DNA of 64,000 nt from Prevotellaceae bacterium (GCA_015257125.1 JABZKU010000001.1:1-64000), one strand, 5' to 3'; positions 26,665 through 35,855 are shown, numbered from the stretch's first letter. The notes: generated by a model not told the origin, from the letters alone. Translations and numbers: made by a program.

Positions 26665-27234
26665 TCAATAGAGCCGATCGTCGATGTGGAAGTCGGCGGG
26701 GGCTTCGTCAAAGAGGGGATGGTGCAGATCTTTTTCGCTGAGCAGGGCGTCGGCTACAGGCATGCGCCAGTCGATGTCGAGCCGTTCGTCGAGCAAGGAA
26801 ATACCGGCATCCGATTCGGGGGCGTAGAAGTTGTCGCACTTGTATTCGAACACGGCGATGTCGCTGAGCACGGCGAAACCGTGGGCGAATCCGCGCGGAA
26901 TGAAGAGCTGACGATGGTTTTCGGCGGAGAGTTCGACGGCCACATGTTGTCCGAAAGTGGGACTACCGTGGCGGATGTCTACGGCGACATCGACCACACA
27001 GCCTTGGGTGCAGCGCACGAGTTTGCTCTGCGTGTGAGGCATGCGCTGATAGTGGAGACCGCGCATGACACCGCGTGTGGAGCGCGATTCGTTGTCTTGG
27101 ACAAAGCGGATGGGGCGAACTTTTTCGTCAAATTCGCGTTGGGAGAATGATTCGAAGAAATAGCCGCGCGCGTCTTCGAACACACGGGGTTCGAGGATGA
27201 CGACTCCTTCGAGCGAGGTGGAAATGACGTTCAT
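26665..27234 (-). CDS. rmlC: dTDP-4-dehydrorhamnose 3,5-epimerase
   Basis: Cupin-fold epimerase acting between RmlB and RmlD. 189 residues, the usual length. It has the N-terminal segment VVILEPRVFEDARGYFFESF, the catalytic-His region RGVMRGLHYQ, VDVAVDIRHGSPTFG, and the FIPRGFAHGFAVLSD segment before the second active-site loop. Start 27234 gives the typical N-terminus MNVISTSLEGVVIL. It lies about 107 bases downstream of rmlA. Confidence 0.95.
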   Translation of the reverse strand: MNVISTSLEGVVILEPRVFEDARGYFFESFSQREFDEKVRPIRFVQDNESRSTRGVMRGLHYQRMPHTQSKLVRCTQGCVVDVAVDIRHGSPTFGQHVAVELSAENHRQLFIPRGFAHGFAVLSDIAVFEYKCDNFYAPESDAGISLLDERLDIDWRMPVADALLSEKDLHHPLFDEAPADFHIDDRLY

Positions 27235-27341
27235 TGTTGGGGAAACTGGAGCAGGGCGAACCACAATGTGTGGGAGCGCAAACTATGGCGCTGCGATGGG
27301 CACTGCCTCCTTGACTATTGAAAAGGAGAGAACTCCGTTTT

Positions 27342-28223
27342 TTATTGTTGTTCGGCGGCACGCTTGAGAAGGTACTGCCCATATTGGTTTTTGCGCATGG
27401 GTTCGGCGATGCGGCGCAGGTCGTCGGCCGTGAGCCAACCTTGGGTGTAGGCGATGTCTTCGAGGCAGGCCACTTTCAAGCCTTGGCGCTTTTCGAGCAC
27501 TTCGATGTAGGTGGAGGCTTCGGAGAGCGACTCGTGGGTGCCGGTGTCGAGCCAAGCGAAACCGCGACCGAGGGTTTGCACTTTGAGTTGACCGCGTTCG
27601 AGATATTCTTGGTTCACGGTGGTGATTTCCAGTTCGCCGCGTGCCGAAGGGCGGATGCCGGCGGCGATGTCGACGACGGAGTTCGGATAGAAATAAAGAC
27701 CGACCACGGCATAGTTGGACTTCGGTTGCTCGGGTTTCTCTTCGATGGAGGTGCAGTTGCCCTCGGCGTCGAAGGCGGCCACACCGTAGCGTTCGGGGTC
27801 GTTGACGCGGTAGCCGAACACGGTGGCTTTGTCATCCTGTTCTGCGGTGGCGACGGCCGATTGGAGCATGCCGCTGAAGCCGGCGCCGTGGAAAATGTTG
27901 TCGCCCAGCACGAGACAGACGCTGTCTTCGCCGATGAATTCGCGACCGATGAGGAAGGCTTGTGCCAGACCGTCGGGCGAGGGTTGTTCGGCGTAGGTGA
28001 ATTTCACCCCGAAGTCGGAACCGTCGCCCAACAGGCGGCGAAAACCGGGCAGGTCGTGGGGGGTGGAGATGATGAGAATATCCCGTATGCCGGCGAGCAT
28101 CAGTACCGAGATGGGATAGTAGACCATCGGTTTGTCGAAGATGGGAAGCAGCTGTTTGCTGATTCCTTTGGTGATGGGATAGAGGCGCGTGCCGCTACCT
28201 CCGGCAAGGACAATTCCTTTCAT
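27342..28223 (-). CDS. rmlA: Glucose-1-phosphate thymidylyltransferase
   Basis: First step of dTDP-rhamnose synthesis: glucose-1-phosphate plus dTTP. 293 residues. It has the nucleotidyltransferase signature LAGGSGTRLYPITKGISKQL at 6-25, PMVYYPISVLMLAGI, VLGDNIFHG with the metal Asp, EEKPEQPKSNYAVVGLYFY, and LDTGTHESL near 225. The initiation site lies 14 bases from a run of six 21-nt repeats (28238-28363), which would sit in the upxY-rmlA intercistronic leader. Confidence 0.95.
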   Translation of the reverse strand: MKGIVLAGGSGTRLYPITKGISKQLLPIFDKPMVYYPISVLMLAGIRDILIISTPHDLPGFRRLLGDGSDFGVKFTYAEQPSPDGLAQAFLIGREFIGEDSVCLVLGDNIFHGAGFSGMLQSAVATAEQDDKATVFGYRVNDPERYGVAAFDAEGNCTSIEEKPEQPKSNYAVVGLYFYPNSVVDIAAGIRPSARGELEITTVNQEYLERGQLKVQTLGRGFAWLDTGTHESLSEASTYIEVLEKRQGLKVACLEDIAYTQGWLTADDLRRIAEPMRKNQYGQYLLKRAAEQQ

Positions 28224-28237
28224 GGTGATGATGTTAT

Positions 28238-28363
28238 GCTAAAAGGTGGGACGTTTTGCCCGAAAGTAGACTACTTTTGCTCAAAGTAGAGAGGTTTTTA
28301 CTCAAAAGTGGAGTGCTTTTGCTTGAGAGTCGAGTAGGTTTGGCTACAACTTGTGCGCTTTTG
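28238..28363 (-). repeat. Six tandem 21-nt degenerate repeats, locus 2
   Basis: Six units in exact 21-base register (28238, 28259, 28280, 28301, 28322, 28343), for example cccgaaagtagactactttt, ctcaaagtagagaggttttt and ctcaaaagtggagtgctttt, each then ending in g or a. They occupy the gap between upxY and rmlA. This is the clearest of the five loci of this repeat. Confidence 0.8.
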
Positions 28364-28391
28364 AAGGGGAGTGCGCTATTTTCTGTTGCAT

Positions 28392-29027
28392 TCAGTCTTT
28401 CCGGCGTTCGATCACTTGAACCAGTTCGGGAAGAACGGTGGTGGTGGCGGCCAAGAGGCAGCCGGGAAGTTCGATGACGAGACTTTTTGAGCGCTTTCCC
28501 GCTGTTTTCAGGAAATAGCCCTCTTGTCCGTTGAACGGCCCGCCGATGACGCGCACCCGATCGCCGGCTTTGAGTTTCACTTCTTCGGGAGTGAAGAAGC
28601 GCAAATCGTCTTGTGCGGCGGTGCAGAAGGTGATGAAACGCTCCATCTCCGCCTCGTCGATGAGGGTGATGCGGTTGCGCGTGATGGGCGTGGTGCGACC
28701 GGAGCCGGCCACCGGCTGCAAGGTTTGGCGACGTACGTGGAAGTAGAGTTTCTTCCCGTGACGGTGTTGCACAAACTGCTTGAAGTCTTCGAGTTCTTGC
28801 CAAGTGGCGTAGACGAAGACCCAACCGGCGAGCAGCGGTTGCGGACGCAGCACCACTTTCCCTGTCTTGCTCATGCGAGATGCAGGACGCAGCGGCACAA
28901 AAGCGCGAAAACCGCGGGCTACCAGGAGTTCGCGCGCCTGTTCTTCCCACATACGGGCTCCACAGAGAATGAACCAGTGGGGTTGTCGGGCGGCAGTGGA
29001 AGTGAGAGGGGAACCGGGATCTGACAT
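28392..29027 (-). CDS. UpxY/NusG-like transcription antiterminator
   Basis: NusG paralog of the UpxY type, which lets RNA polymerase read through long surface-polysaccharide operons. 211 residues: N-terminal NGN domain (WFILCGARMWEEQARELLVA, FVPLRP, PLLAGWVFVYAT), then a C-terminal KOW domain with LKAGDRVRVIGGPFNGQEGY. Start 29027 is preferred over 29057 because the latter falls inside the -7 box of a clear promoter. It is the first gene before rmlACDB, so it probably acts on its own operon, as UpxY proteins do on capsule loci. It has no UpxZ partner here. Confidence 0.85.
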   Translation of the reverse strand: MSDPGSPLTSTAARQPHWFILCGARMWEEQARELLVARGFRAFVPLRPASRMSKTGKVVLRPQPLLAGWVFVYATWQELEDFKQFVQHRHGKKLYFHVRRQTLQPVAGSGRTTPITRNRITLIDEAEMERFITFCTAAQDDLRFFTPEEVKLKAGDRVRVIGGPFNGQEGYFLKTAGKRSKSLVIELPGCLLAATTTVLPELVQVIERRKD

Positions 29028-29054
29028 AGGGAAAGGGATGGGGTGCTTATTCGA

Positions 29055-29085
29055 CAAAAGTAAGTTTTTTCTTTGGATTTACCAA
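29055..29085 (-). promoter_or_regulatory. Promoter of the upxY-rml operon
   Basis: On the minus strand TTG (29083-29085) and, 20 bases on, TACTTTTG (29055-29062) fit the Bacteroidales -33/-7 consensus. Confidence 0.65.
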
Positions 29086-29180
29086 GAATTGCCCCCACCA
29101 AATAGCAAAATCATAGGTTGGAGGAGGTCGATATGGAGAAGGTTCGGCGCTGTCGTCGCGGTGAAGGAGGAAAACAAAGA

Positions 29181-29209
29181 AAGCGTGCATTCCAAAGAAA
29201 TGCACGCTT
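29181..29209 (-). terminator. Terminator of the rsfS-ftsH-cdsA operon
   Basis: Perfect 10-base arms aagcgtgcat / atgcacgctt, followed on the minus strand by TCTTTG. Confidence 0.75.
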
Positions 29210-29254
29210 ATTAAATAAGGAGAGAATGAATTTCGTTGCGAGGTGGAACGAATA

Positions 29255-30112
29255 TCAAAGTGCTTTGGCTACGAATTGCAGATAGAGCACCGCGGCCGGA
29301 ATGGCGAGGAGCGCCGAGTCGAAGCGGTCGAGCATGCCGCCGTGTCCGGGGAGAATCTTACCGCTGTCTTTGATGCCGAGGTGGCGCTTGAAGAGACTTT
29401 CTACCAAATCGCCCCACGTGCCGAAAACGCAGACGGTTAATCCGAGACCGACCCAGCCGAGGGGACTGAGAGCGACGTCGGGAAGCACCTGACTGAGGAC
29501 GAGAGCGAGAATGACCACGGGCACGCCGCCACCCACGGAGCCGATCCACGATTTGTTGGGCGAGATGCGCGGGAAGAGTTTCGCCGGGATGAAGCGGCTG
29601 AAGGCCGAACCGCAGAGGTAGGCGCCGGTGTCGCTCGTCCAAAGGAAGAAGAAAACGGACAGCGGCAACCAGCCGTTGAAACTCGCCGTACCGGCCGCCG
29701 GATCATAGTGCACACCGAGCAGGAAGATCATCGAGAACGGCAACGCAATATATAATTGAGCGGCGAAGGCATAAGCCCAGTTTTTCAGCGGATGCGGTTC
29801 GTTGCGATACAATTCGCTGATGAGCAGATAGAGCAGGGTAGCCACAAACGGCAGGAAGTGCGCGTAGGTGAGGTGGCCGGGGTAGCAACATTCGCGGAAG
29901 GCGACCATAAATGCCACCGTGGCGGCCGTTGCGATGAAGCGGTTGGCCGTTGCCCCGTCGTGCGCGTTGACGTTGGTGATAAATTCCCAAGTGGTCAGCG
30001 CGCCGACCAGCGTGAAGAAGATGAAGAACGCGATTTCACCTCCCAAGGTGCAGCCGACGAGAGCGGCCACGTAGAGTGCGCCGGTGATGGCGCGAAGCAC
30101 GAGATTGTTCAT
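29255..30112 (-). CDS. cdsA: Phosphatidate cytidylyltransferase
   Basis: Inner-membrane enzyme making CDP-diacylglycerol from phosphatidate and CTP. 285 residues, about eight hydrophobic segments. The CDS signature appears near the C-terminus as SLFKRHLGIKDSGKILPG followed by HGGMLDRFDS. FLWTSDTGAYLCGSAF is the preceding conserved block. It follows ftsH by 18 bases in the conserved Bacteroidales order rsfS-ftsH-cdsA. Confidence 0.95.
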   Translation of the reverse strand: MNNLVLRAITGALYVAALVGCTLGGEIAFFIFFTLVGALTTWEFITNVNAHDGATANRFIATAATVAFMVAFRECCYPGHLTYAHFLPFVATLLYLLISELYRNEPHPLKNWAYAFAAQLYIALPFSMIFLLGVHYDPAAGTASFNGWLPLSVFFFLWTSDTGAYLCGSAFSRFIPAKLFPRISPNKSWIGSVGGGVPVVILALVLSQVLPDVALSPLGWVGLGLTVCVFGTWGDLVESLFKRHLGIKDSGKILPGHGGMLDRFDSALLAIPAAVLYLQFVAKAL

Positions 30113-30130
30113 GTTGAGGTTGGAAATGAA

Positions 30131-32203
30131 TCAGTTGGGAGAGAACGGCGCATCCACGGGGTGTGAGGCAGAAGTCCCTGAGGTTTCGGAAGTGTTGCCG
30201 CTTTCTTCTACAGATTTCGCGGTTTCCGTTGCCGAGTCGGCGGTGGGTGTCATGGCTTCTGCCGATGTGAGCGATGCGTCTGCCGGCGTTTCGTGGTGAA
30301 CGGGAGGTTGTTCTTCCATGATGATCTCGGCGCGGCTCTTCCACGGACGCGGGCCGAAGATATTGATCACGTCGGCGGCGAAAATCACCTCGTGCTCGCA
30401 GAGCAGATCGGCGAGTTCGTTGTGCTTCGCCGCATTTTCCGTGAGCAAGCGCTTGGCGCGTTCGTATTGTTCGTTGATGAGGCGCGACACTTCTGCATCG
30501 ATGCGGCGACCGGTCTCTTCGGAATACGGCTTTTGGAAACTTTCTTGGTTGGAGTAGTAAGAGAGATTGGGCAAGCTCTCGCTCATGCCCAAATAGGCCA
30601 CCATACCGTAGGCACGTTGCGTGACGCGCTCCAAATCGTTGAGTGCTCCGCTCGAAATGCGACCGAGGAAGACTTCTTCGGCGGCACGACCGGCCAGCGT
30701 TGCGCAGATTTCGTCGAGCATTTGCTCCTTTGTGGTGATCGTACGCTCTTCCGGCAGATACCAAGCGGCGCCGAGCGATTGACCGCGGGGCACAATGGTG
30801 ACTTTGACGAGGGGATTGGCGTGTTCGAGCAACCACGACACCGAAGCATGGCCGGCTTCGTGGATGGCAATGGCGCGTTTTTCCTCATTGGTCATGACGC
30901 GCGTTTTCTTTTCCAAACCGCCGATGATACGATCCACGGCATCGAGGAAATCTTGCTTCGTCACGGCCTCACGGTTGTGGCGTGCGGCGATGAGGGCGGC
31001 CTCGTTGCAGACGTTGGCGATGTCGGCGCCCGAGAAGCCCGGCGTTTGTCGGGCGAGGAGGTCGATGTCCAAGCCGGGTTGCAGCTTGAGGGGACGCAAA
31101 TGCACGTTGAAGATCGCAATGCGTTCGGGCAGATCGGGGAGATCGACGTAGATTTGACGGTCGAAACGTCCGGCGCGCAGCAAAGCTTGGTCGAGCACGT
31201 CGACACGGTTGGTCGCGGCGAGAATGATGACACCGGAGTTCGTGCCGAAGCCGTCCATTTCCGTCAACAGTTGGTTGAGGGTATTTTCGCGTTCGTCGTT
31301 GCCGCCGAAACTTGCTCCCTTGGAGCGGGCGCGACCCACGGCGTCAATTTCGTCGATGAACACGATTGAGGGTGCTTTCTCCTTGGCTTTTTCGAACAGG
31401 TCGCGAACGCGGCTCGCTCCCACGCCGACAAACATTTCGACGAAGTCAGAGCCTGACATGGAGAAGAAGGGTACGCCGGCTTCGCCCGCAACGGCTTTCG
31501 CCAACAATGTCTTACCGGTTCCCGGAGGGCCGACGAGGAGCGCACCCTTGGGGATTTTACCGCCCAACTCGGTGTATTTGTCGGGATTCTTGAGGAAGTC
31601 CACAATTTCTTTCACCTCTTGTTTCGCGCCCTCTTGACCGGCCACGTCCTTGAAGGTGATGTTCACGCCTTCGCCTTTGGTGTACTCCTTGGCTTTGCTC
31701 TTGCCCACTCCGAAAATGCCATTGGCAGCGCCGCCCATGCCGCGCAAGGCGAACAACCAAATGGCGGCAAAGAGGAGGATGGGCAGCACGGCGCCCAAGA
31801 GTGTCATAAAATAATTGTGCGTCTCGTCATACGTCACCTTGCCTTTGTATTGTATCGAGTTGAGGTAGTCATCTACCCGATCGGCAGAGGGGTATTTGGC
31901 ACGCACCTTGGGGTGAGCGCCCACTTGTTCGGCACTTTGGTGAAAAACCGTGCGGATGTGTTCCGGACGAACCGCTAAACTGATTTGTCCTTCGCCTTTG
32001 TCGACAATGATTTCATTGCCATAGCCTTTGGCGATGTATTGTTTGAGTTCCGAATAGCTGACCTCTTTTGAGGAGCTGCCGGGATTGGAGTTGCCGAACC
32101 AGAGGAAGCCGGCCATAATGGCGATGATGGAAAAATACAACCAAGTCAGGTTGAATCTTGGCATCTTGGGCTCCTGCGGAGATGTATTGTTCTTTTTGGA
32201 CAT
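30131..32203 (-). CDS. ftsH: ATP-dependent zinc metalloprotease FtsH
   Basis: Membrane AAA+ protease degrading unstable or misassembled membrane proteins and regulators. 690 residues. TM1 is at 20-37 and TM2 near 128-150. It has Walker A VGPPGTGKTLLAKAVAGEAG, Walker B IVFIDEIDAVGR, second-region RPGRFDR-equivalent RAGRFDRQIYVDLPD and the zinc motif AIHEAGHASVSW. The C-terminal ~50 residues are Thr/Ser/Glu-rich and low in complexity (HETPADASLTSAEAMTPTAD), longer than in E. coli FtsH. Core operon member between rsfS and cdsA. Confidence 0.96.
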   Translation of the reverse strand: MSKKNNTSPQEPKMPRFNLTWLYFSIIAIMAGFLWFGNSNPGSSSKEVSYSELKQYIAKGYGNEIIVDKGEGQISLAVRPEHIRTVFHQSAEQVGAHPKVRAKYPSADRVDDYLNSIQYKGKVTYDETHNYFMTLLGAVLPILLFAAIWLFALRGMGGAANGIFGVGKSKAKEYTKGEGVNITFKDVAGQEGAKQEVKEIVDFLKNPDKYTELGGKIPKGALLVGPPGTGKTLLAKAVAGEAGVPFFSMSGSDFVEMFVGVGASRVRDLFEKAKEKAPSIVFIDEIDAVGRARSKGASFGGNDERENTLNQLLTEMDGFGTNSGVIILAATNRVDVLDQALLRAGRFDRQIYVDLPDLPERIAIFNVHLRPLKLQPGLDIDLLARQTPGFSGADIANVCNEAALIAARHNREAVTKQDFLDAVDRIIGGLEKKTRVMTNEEKRAIAIHEAGHASVSWLLEHANPLVKVTIVPRGQSLGAAWYLPEERTITTKEQMLDEICATLAGRAAEEVFLGRISSGALNDLERVTQRAYGMVAYLGMSESLPNLSYYSNQESFQKPYSEETGRRIDAEVSRLINEQYERAKRLLTENAAKHNELADLLCEHEVIFAADVINIFGPRPWKSRAEIIMEEQPPVHHETPADASLTSAEAMTPTADSATETAKSVEESGNTSETSGTSASHPVDAPFSPN

Positions 32204-32258
32204 GGGCGTCTGATTTGTTCACGGCCGCAAAGCGCGGTCGTGTGTGGGGGTGTCGTAT

Positions 32259-32612
32259 TTAGTCGAGATCAGCGATCTGTGTGATCGCTGCGTCGTCCCA
32301 AAGGTGTTCGAGATCGTAGTATTCGCGCGTGTCGGGCAGGAAAATGTGTGCCATGACATTGCCGAAATCCATCGCGATCCACTGCGCATTGGTGCGGCCG
32401 GCGATGGCGGCGGGGTGTTCGCCCATGCGCGTTCGCGCCATGTTCTCGATGCTGTCGACAATACTGTCGGCCTGCGCCGGCGAACCGGCTGTGCAAATCA
32501 CAAAGGCATCGGTCGATGCCGTCGGGATGTTGCGCAGATCGGCCACAACGATGTCACGGCCTTTTTTTTCTTGAATACCTTCGATGATGATGTCTATGAG
32601 GTCTTTTGTCAT
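32259..32612 (-). CDS. rsfS: Ribosomal silencing factor RsfS
   Basis: Binds ribosomal protein uL14 and blocks subunit joining when nutrients are scarce. 117 residues, the usual length. Conserved segments are EKKGRDIVVADLRNIP, TDAFVICTAGSPAQADSI and QWIAMDFGNVMAHIFLPDTR followed by EYYDLEHLW. It opens the operon with ftsH and cdsA. Confidence 0.95.
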   Translation of the reverse strand: MTKDLIDIIIEGIQEKKGRDIVVADLRNIPTASTDAFVICTAGSPAQADSIVDSIENMARTRMGEHPAAIAGRTNAQWIAMDFGNVMAHIFLPDTREYYDLEHLWDDAAITQIADLD

Positions 32613-32766
32613 AAGTGATGAACGTCGTAAATGGAATGATATTGACTGGCTAAGCTGTTTAGGCTTATAGCCAATAGTGTGCCAAGCACCTCATGGCAGG
32701 GTGCTTTGGCTGTGTTATTATTCTTTTTTGAGAATCGCTGAGGAAACTCGGCGATGAAACTGCGGT

Positions 32767-35607
32767 TTAGCTTCGGCTCACCTGCAATCCCTTGTGCGAA
32801 AGTTTCATGTCGACAAAGCGTGCCGATTCCGTGAGGGGATTGTCGAGCAGCAGGGTGCGAATGCGCGCGGCCGCCTCGGGATCTTTCGCCACCATGTAGA
32901 GGTAGCCGCCACCGCCTGCGCCGGGCAGTTTGTAGCCCCAGCAGAGGTCGTCGATGCGGCGGCAAAGTTGCGCCACGATCTCGGGTTCCGTGCCGGCGTC
33001 GAGGAGTTTGTTTTGCTGCCACGTCTTGCGCACCAAACGGCCGTAGTGTTCGAGATCGCCTTGTTGCAACACTTCGAACATGTCCATGGCGTGCTCCTTC
33101 ATTTCGTCGAGCAGGCGCAGACGCGTGCCACAGTTGAGGAACATGCCCCGCACGATTTCTGCCAAAATATTCTTGGCCGTGCGCGTGATGCCCGTGTAGT
33201 AGAGTAAATGGCAGGCGCGCTGTTCGGGTGCCATGAAGAGCGTGTCGGGCAACCAGCGCGCCACCGGCGTTTGGTCGAAGCCCGCTTTCGTCTGCAGGAG
33301 CTTCACACCATGCAGCACACCGCCGAACTGGTCTTGCCAGCCGCCGCCCGTGGTGAGCAGTTGTTCGAGAATGAGCGTGCGGTTGCCCACGGTGAATTTA
33401 TCCCAACCCAAACCGCAGAAATCGGAGAGCGCGCCGAGCACTGTGGCGGCAAGAATGCTGCTTGTGCCCAGTCCCGAGCCGGCCGGGATGGCGGCGAGCA
33501 ACGTGATTTCGATACCGCCGCCGAAAGCGTTGAGGCAGTCGCGGAGGGTGCGGTGCGGTTCGGCGGCAAACTGCGGGAGGAAACCGCAGAGCGCGAGGGC
33601 GGCTTTGGGAATGGAGAAGGGCGAGCCCACTTTATTGAACTGCGCCAACTCTTCGTAGGTGGTGATTACCTCCATCGCGCCGAGGTCGATGCTGCGGCAC
33701 ACGATCTGCGGCTCTTGCGTAGACTTCACATAGACTTGCAAGGGCTGTTGTCCGTTCAATTCGATGGCCAAGTTCACCACATTACCGCCCGAGTTCAGAC
33801 AGTAGGGCGGTGTGTCCGTCCAGCCGCCGGCCACGTCGATGCGCACGGCCGAGCGTCCCCAAACGATTTGATCGCGGTAGACATCGAGGCGAGGCAATTG
33901 GAGATCGCCGCGCGCCGATTGCGTCAAGCCGTCGCGCAGGAGCGAGAAGGCGCGCGTTTCGTCGCTGTCGCCGTCCTCACCGCGCAGGCGGTGCACCTGT
34001 GCGCGGAACATCGCATCGCGGATTTGGTGCATCAGCGGAGCCTCGTTCGTCAAAGCGGGCGGCAAATCGAGGTGGGCGTTGACAAATTTCTGTGCCGCGT
34101 CGCGCAGGTCGATTTGATACATCACGCTGCGTTGGTAGTGCTCGGCGAGGAGCGGCAGGTTGTCGCGGCGGAAGGCACGGCGCTGCTGTTCCTGGCGCAC
34201 GAGATTGGCGCGCGCCGCGATTTCGTCGGCGCTCAAACGCTGTTTGCTGCGCCACAATGCCGTCAACGCCGGGTCGGGGTGTTCGGCCAACATCCACTCG
34301 AGGAGGTCAAACAGCTCGTCGGTGGTGTCGCAGACGGGGAAAAGTGCGGCGGCCTGCAGGTCGTCGGTGCGACCCAGCTCGTCGGCGGTAATGCCGCGGG
34401 CAGAAAGCCATTCGCCGACGGGGCGGCCGAGGTAATGGGCGGCGGCATTGTGCACGTCACCGCGGAAAGCGTCGTGGAAACCATAGGGGCGCAGCACAAA
34501 CTGGCTGTCGCCAAAGGCTTCGACATCGACGCACTGACCGCGTTGCAAGTGTACGGTGCGGTCGTTCACGGGAATGCCGGTGAGCACGTGGTCGCCTTCC
34601 AACTGCCAGCTGGCGGGGAGGTGACTGTTTTCGACCCAAATGTTTTGGAGTTCGGGAGCGAATTGCTGTTCCACGCGGGCGTTTTGCGTGAAGATGGTGC
34701 TGTGTTTCTTCACCCCGCGGCGCAGGATGAGACGCTGGTCTTTCACCACGTTTTGGAGCGCGGCCGTGGAACTGATCATCTCGGGAGTGGTGCCGAAATG
34801 GTAGAATTCGCCGCCCGTGAGGGGGAGAACGGCCACTGTGAGGTCGCGCAGTTCTTCATCGTCGGCGGTGGGGTTCGCGCCGAGGGCGCAACCAAATTGC
34901 GAATAGAGATCGTAGGCCACGCGGTCGCCGCCTTCGCCGAACGAACGGCGGCGCAGGAGCGAAACGGCGCGGTCGCTCAACAACCAGATGCCCAAGTCCA
35001 TGAGCGACAAGTGGGTGGAGGCCAACTCGTGCTGCTGTTCGATGCTCGGTTTTTGGAGCATGAAGTCCAAACGCTCGGGATGGTCGCGGTGCATGAAGAA
35101 CACGCCGTGATTGCGCGCCGAAGTGGGATCGGCCCACAGGCCGTAGCACACCACATCGGCTTCGGGCACCGGCAGGAGGGGCTCGGTGGCGCGAATGTAG
35201 ACGTCGCCGCTGGCCACGAGCGTGCGCAGGCTGTCGGGAGCGGCCGCCATGATGCGTTCGTAGAGCGGAAGTTGGAGCGAGAGGAGCGTTTGGTCGAGGC
35301 GCTGGCCGCGTGCCCAACGAAACACGGGGACGGGCAGCAGCACTTTGCCGCAGGCCGCATAAGCCGGCAGGCGGCGACTCTGACCGCCGGCGTGGAGGAG
35401 AATGCGCTTTTCGCGCGCCAACCATTTGTCGAAGTCTTCGGCCCCCTCGGCGAGGGCGGCTTCTTCGAGCAGCCACGTGGTGCCGCCGCCGCTGCCCAGT
35501 TTGCAGTCGACGGGATCGGAGGTGCAGAAATATTCAGCCGTGGGCAGGTCGCTGACCGTGTGGAAACAGTCCACGACATTGGGGGGGAGAGACAGCAGTT
35601 TCTTCAT
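32767..35607 (-). CDS. fkp: Bifunctional L-fucokinase / GDP-fucose pyrophosphorylase
   Basis: Converts L-fucose first to fucose-1-phosphate and then to GDP-L-fucose, allowing Bacteroidales to decorate capsule and glycoproteins with scavenged fucose. 946 residues, matching characterised Fkp (about 949). The N-terminal pyrophosphorylase region has KLGSGGGTTWLLEEA near residue 33. The C-terminal GHMP kinase has GGWTDTPPYCLNSGG near 592, the phosphate loop PAGSGLGTSS near 709 and LPGAGGGGYLYM near 893. Start 35607 gives the typical MKKLLSLPPNVV; the longer open frame to 36063 covers a repeat element and is not coding. It fits the fucosidase, SusC/D and ManC genes nearby. Confidence 0.95.
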   Translation of the reverse strand: MKKLLSLPPNVVDCFHTVSDLPTAEYFCTSDPVDCKLGSGGGTTWLLEEAALAEGAEDFDKWLAREKRILLHAGGQSRRLPAYAACGKVLLPVPVFRWARGQRLDQTLLSLQLPLYERIMAAAPDSLRTLVASGDVYIRATEPLLPVPEADVVCYGLWADPTSARNHGVFFMHRDHPERLDFMLQKPSIEQQHELASTHLSLMDLGIWLLSDRAVSLLRRRSFGEGGDRVAYDLYSQFGCALGANPTADDEELRDLTVAVLPLTGGEFYHFGTTPEMISSTAALQNVVKDQRLILRRGVKKHSTIFTQNARVEQQFAPELQNIWVENSHLPASWQLEGDHVLTGIPVNDRTVHLQRGQCVDVEAFGDSQFVLRPYGFHDAFRGDVHNAAAHYLGRPVGEWLSARGITADELGRTDDLQAAALFPVCDTTDELFDLLEWMLAEHPDPALTALWRSKQRLSADEIAARANLVRQEQQRRAFRRDNLPLLAEHYQRSVMYQIDLRDAAQKFVNAHLDLPPALTNEAPLMHQIRDAMFRAQVHRLRGEDGDSDETRAFSLLRDGLTQSARGDLQLPRLDVYRDQIVWGRSAVRIDVAGGWTDTPPYCLNSGGNVVNLAIELNGQQPLQVYVKSTQEPQIVCRSIDLGAMEVITTYEELAQFNKVGSPFSIPKAALALCGFLPQFAAEPHRTLRDCLNAFGGGIEITLLAAIPAGSGLGTSSILAATVLGALSDFCGLGWDKFTVGNRTLILEQLLTTGGGWQDQFGGVLHGVKLLQTKAGFDQTPVARWLPDTLFMAPEQRACHLLYYTGITRTAKNILAEIVRGMFLNCGTRLRLLDEMKEHAMDMFEVLQQGDLEHYGRLVRKTWQQNKLLDAGTEPEIVAQLCRRIDDLCWGYKLPGAGGGGYLYMVAKDPEAAARIRTLLLDNPLTESARFVDMKLSHKGLQVSRS

Positions 35608-35658
35608 ATCGGTGGGGAAGGGCGGCACAAGGTGGCCGCCGCAGCAAATGTTTTCCTG

Positions 35659-35689
35659 CAAAAATAAAGGATTTTGGTGGAAGTGCCAA
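35659..35689 (-). promoter_or_regulatory. Promoter of fkp
   Basis: Minus-strand TTG (35687-35689), 20 bases, then TATTTTTG (35659-35666), about 50 bases before the fkp start. Confidence 0.6.
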
Positions 35690-35794
35690 CGAAATGTAAT
35701 GAATTTCGCCGCCCCGCCTTGCGCTTTGTGCAGAACTTCGTGAAAAGACACTGCACTTTGTCGTGCCGCCTGAAAACCCGCTGCGAAAACCCGA

Positions 35795-35855
35795 CGTCTT
35801 TTTCGAAAAAGTGGGGAGGTTCGTCGCAAAACAAGGGAACTTTTTTGTCTTTGTT
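35795..35855 (-). repeat. Degenerate ~21-nt repeat, locus 3
   Basis: Two units (ttcgaaaaagtggggaggtt, and tcgcaaaacaagggaacttt followed by tttg) fit the 21-nt pattern seen at 28238. They lie upstream of the fkp promoter. 35690-36004 otherwise has no supported gene. Confidence 0.4.

Noticed and set aside
28234..28950. Open frame through the 21-nt repeats giving Ser/Leu/Lys heptads
   Set aside because: It overlaps upxY in another frame and is a by-product of a 21-base DNA period; no start signal was seen.
32680..32712. Hairpin between rsfS and fkp as fkp terminator
   Set aside because: The stem has a long loop and no T-run on the fkp strand, so support is too weak.
33208..35667. 819-residue plus-strand open frame opposite fkp
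   Set aside because: It is a shadow of the well-supported fkp gene in GC-rich DNA; no start signal or domain is visible.
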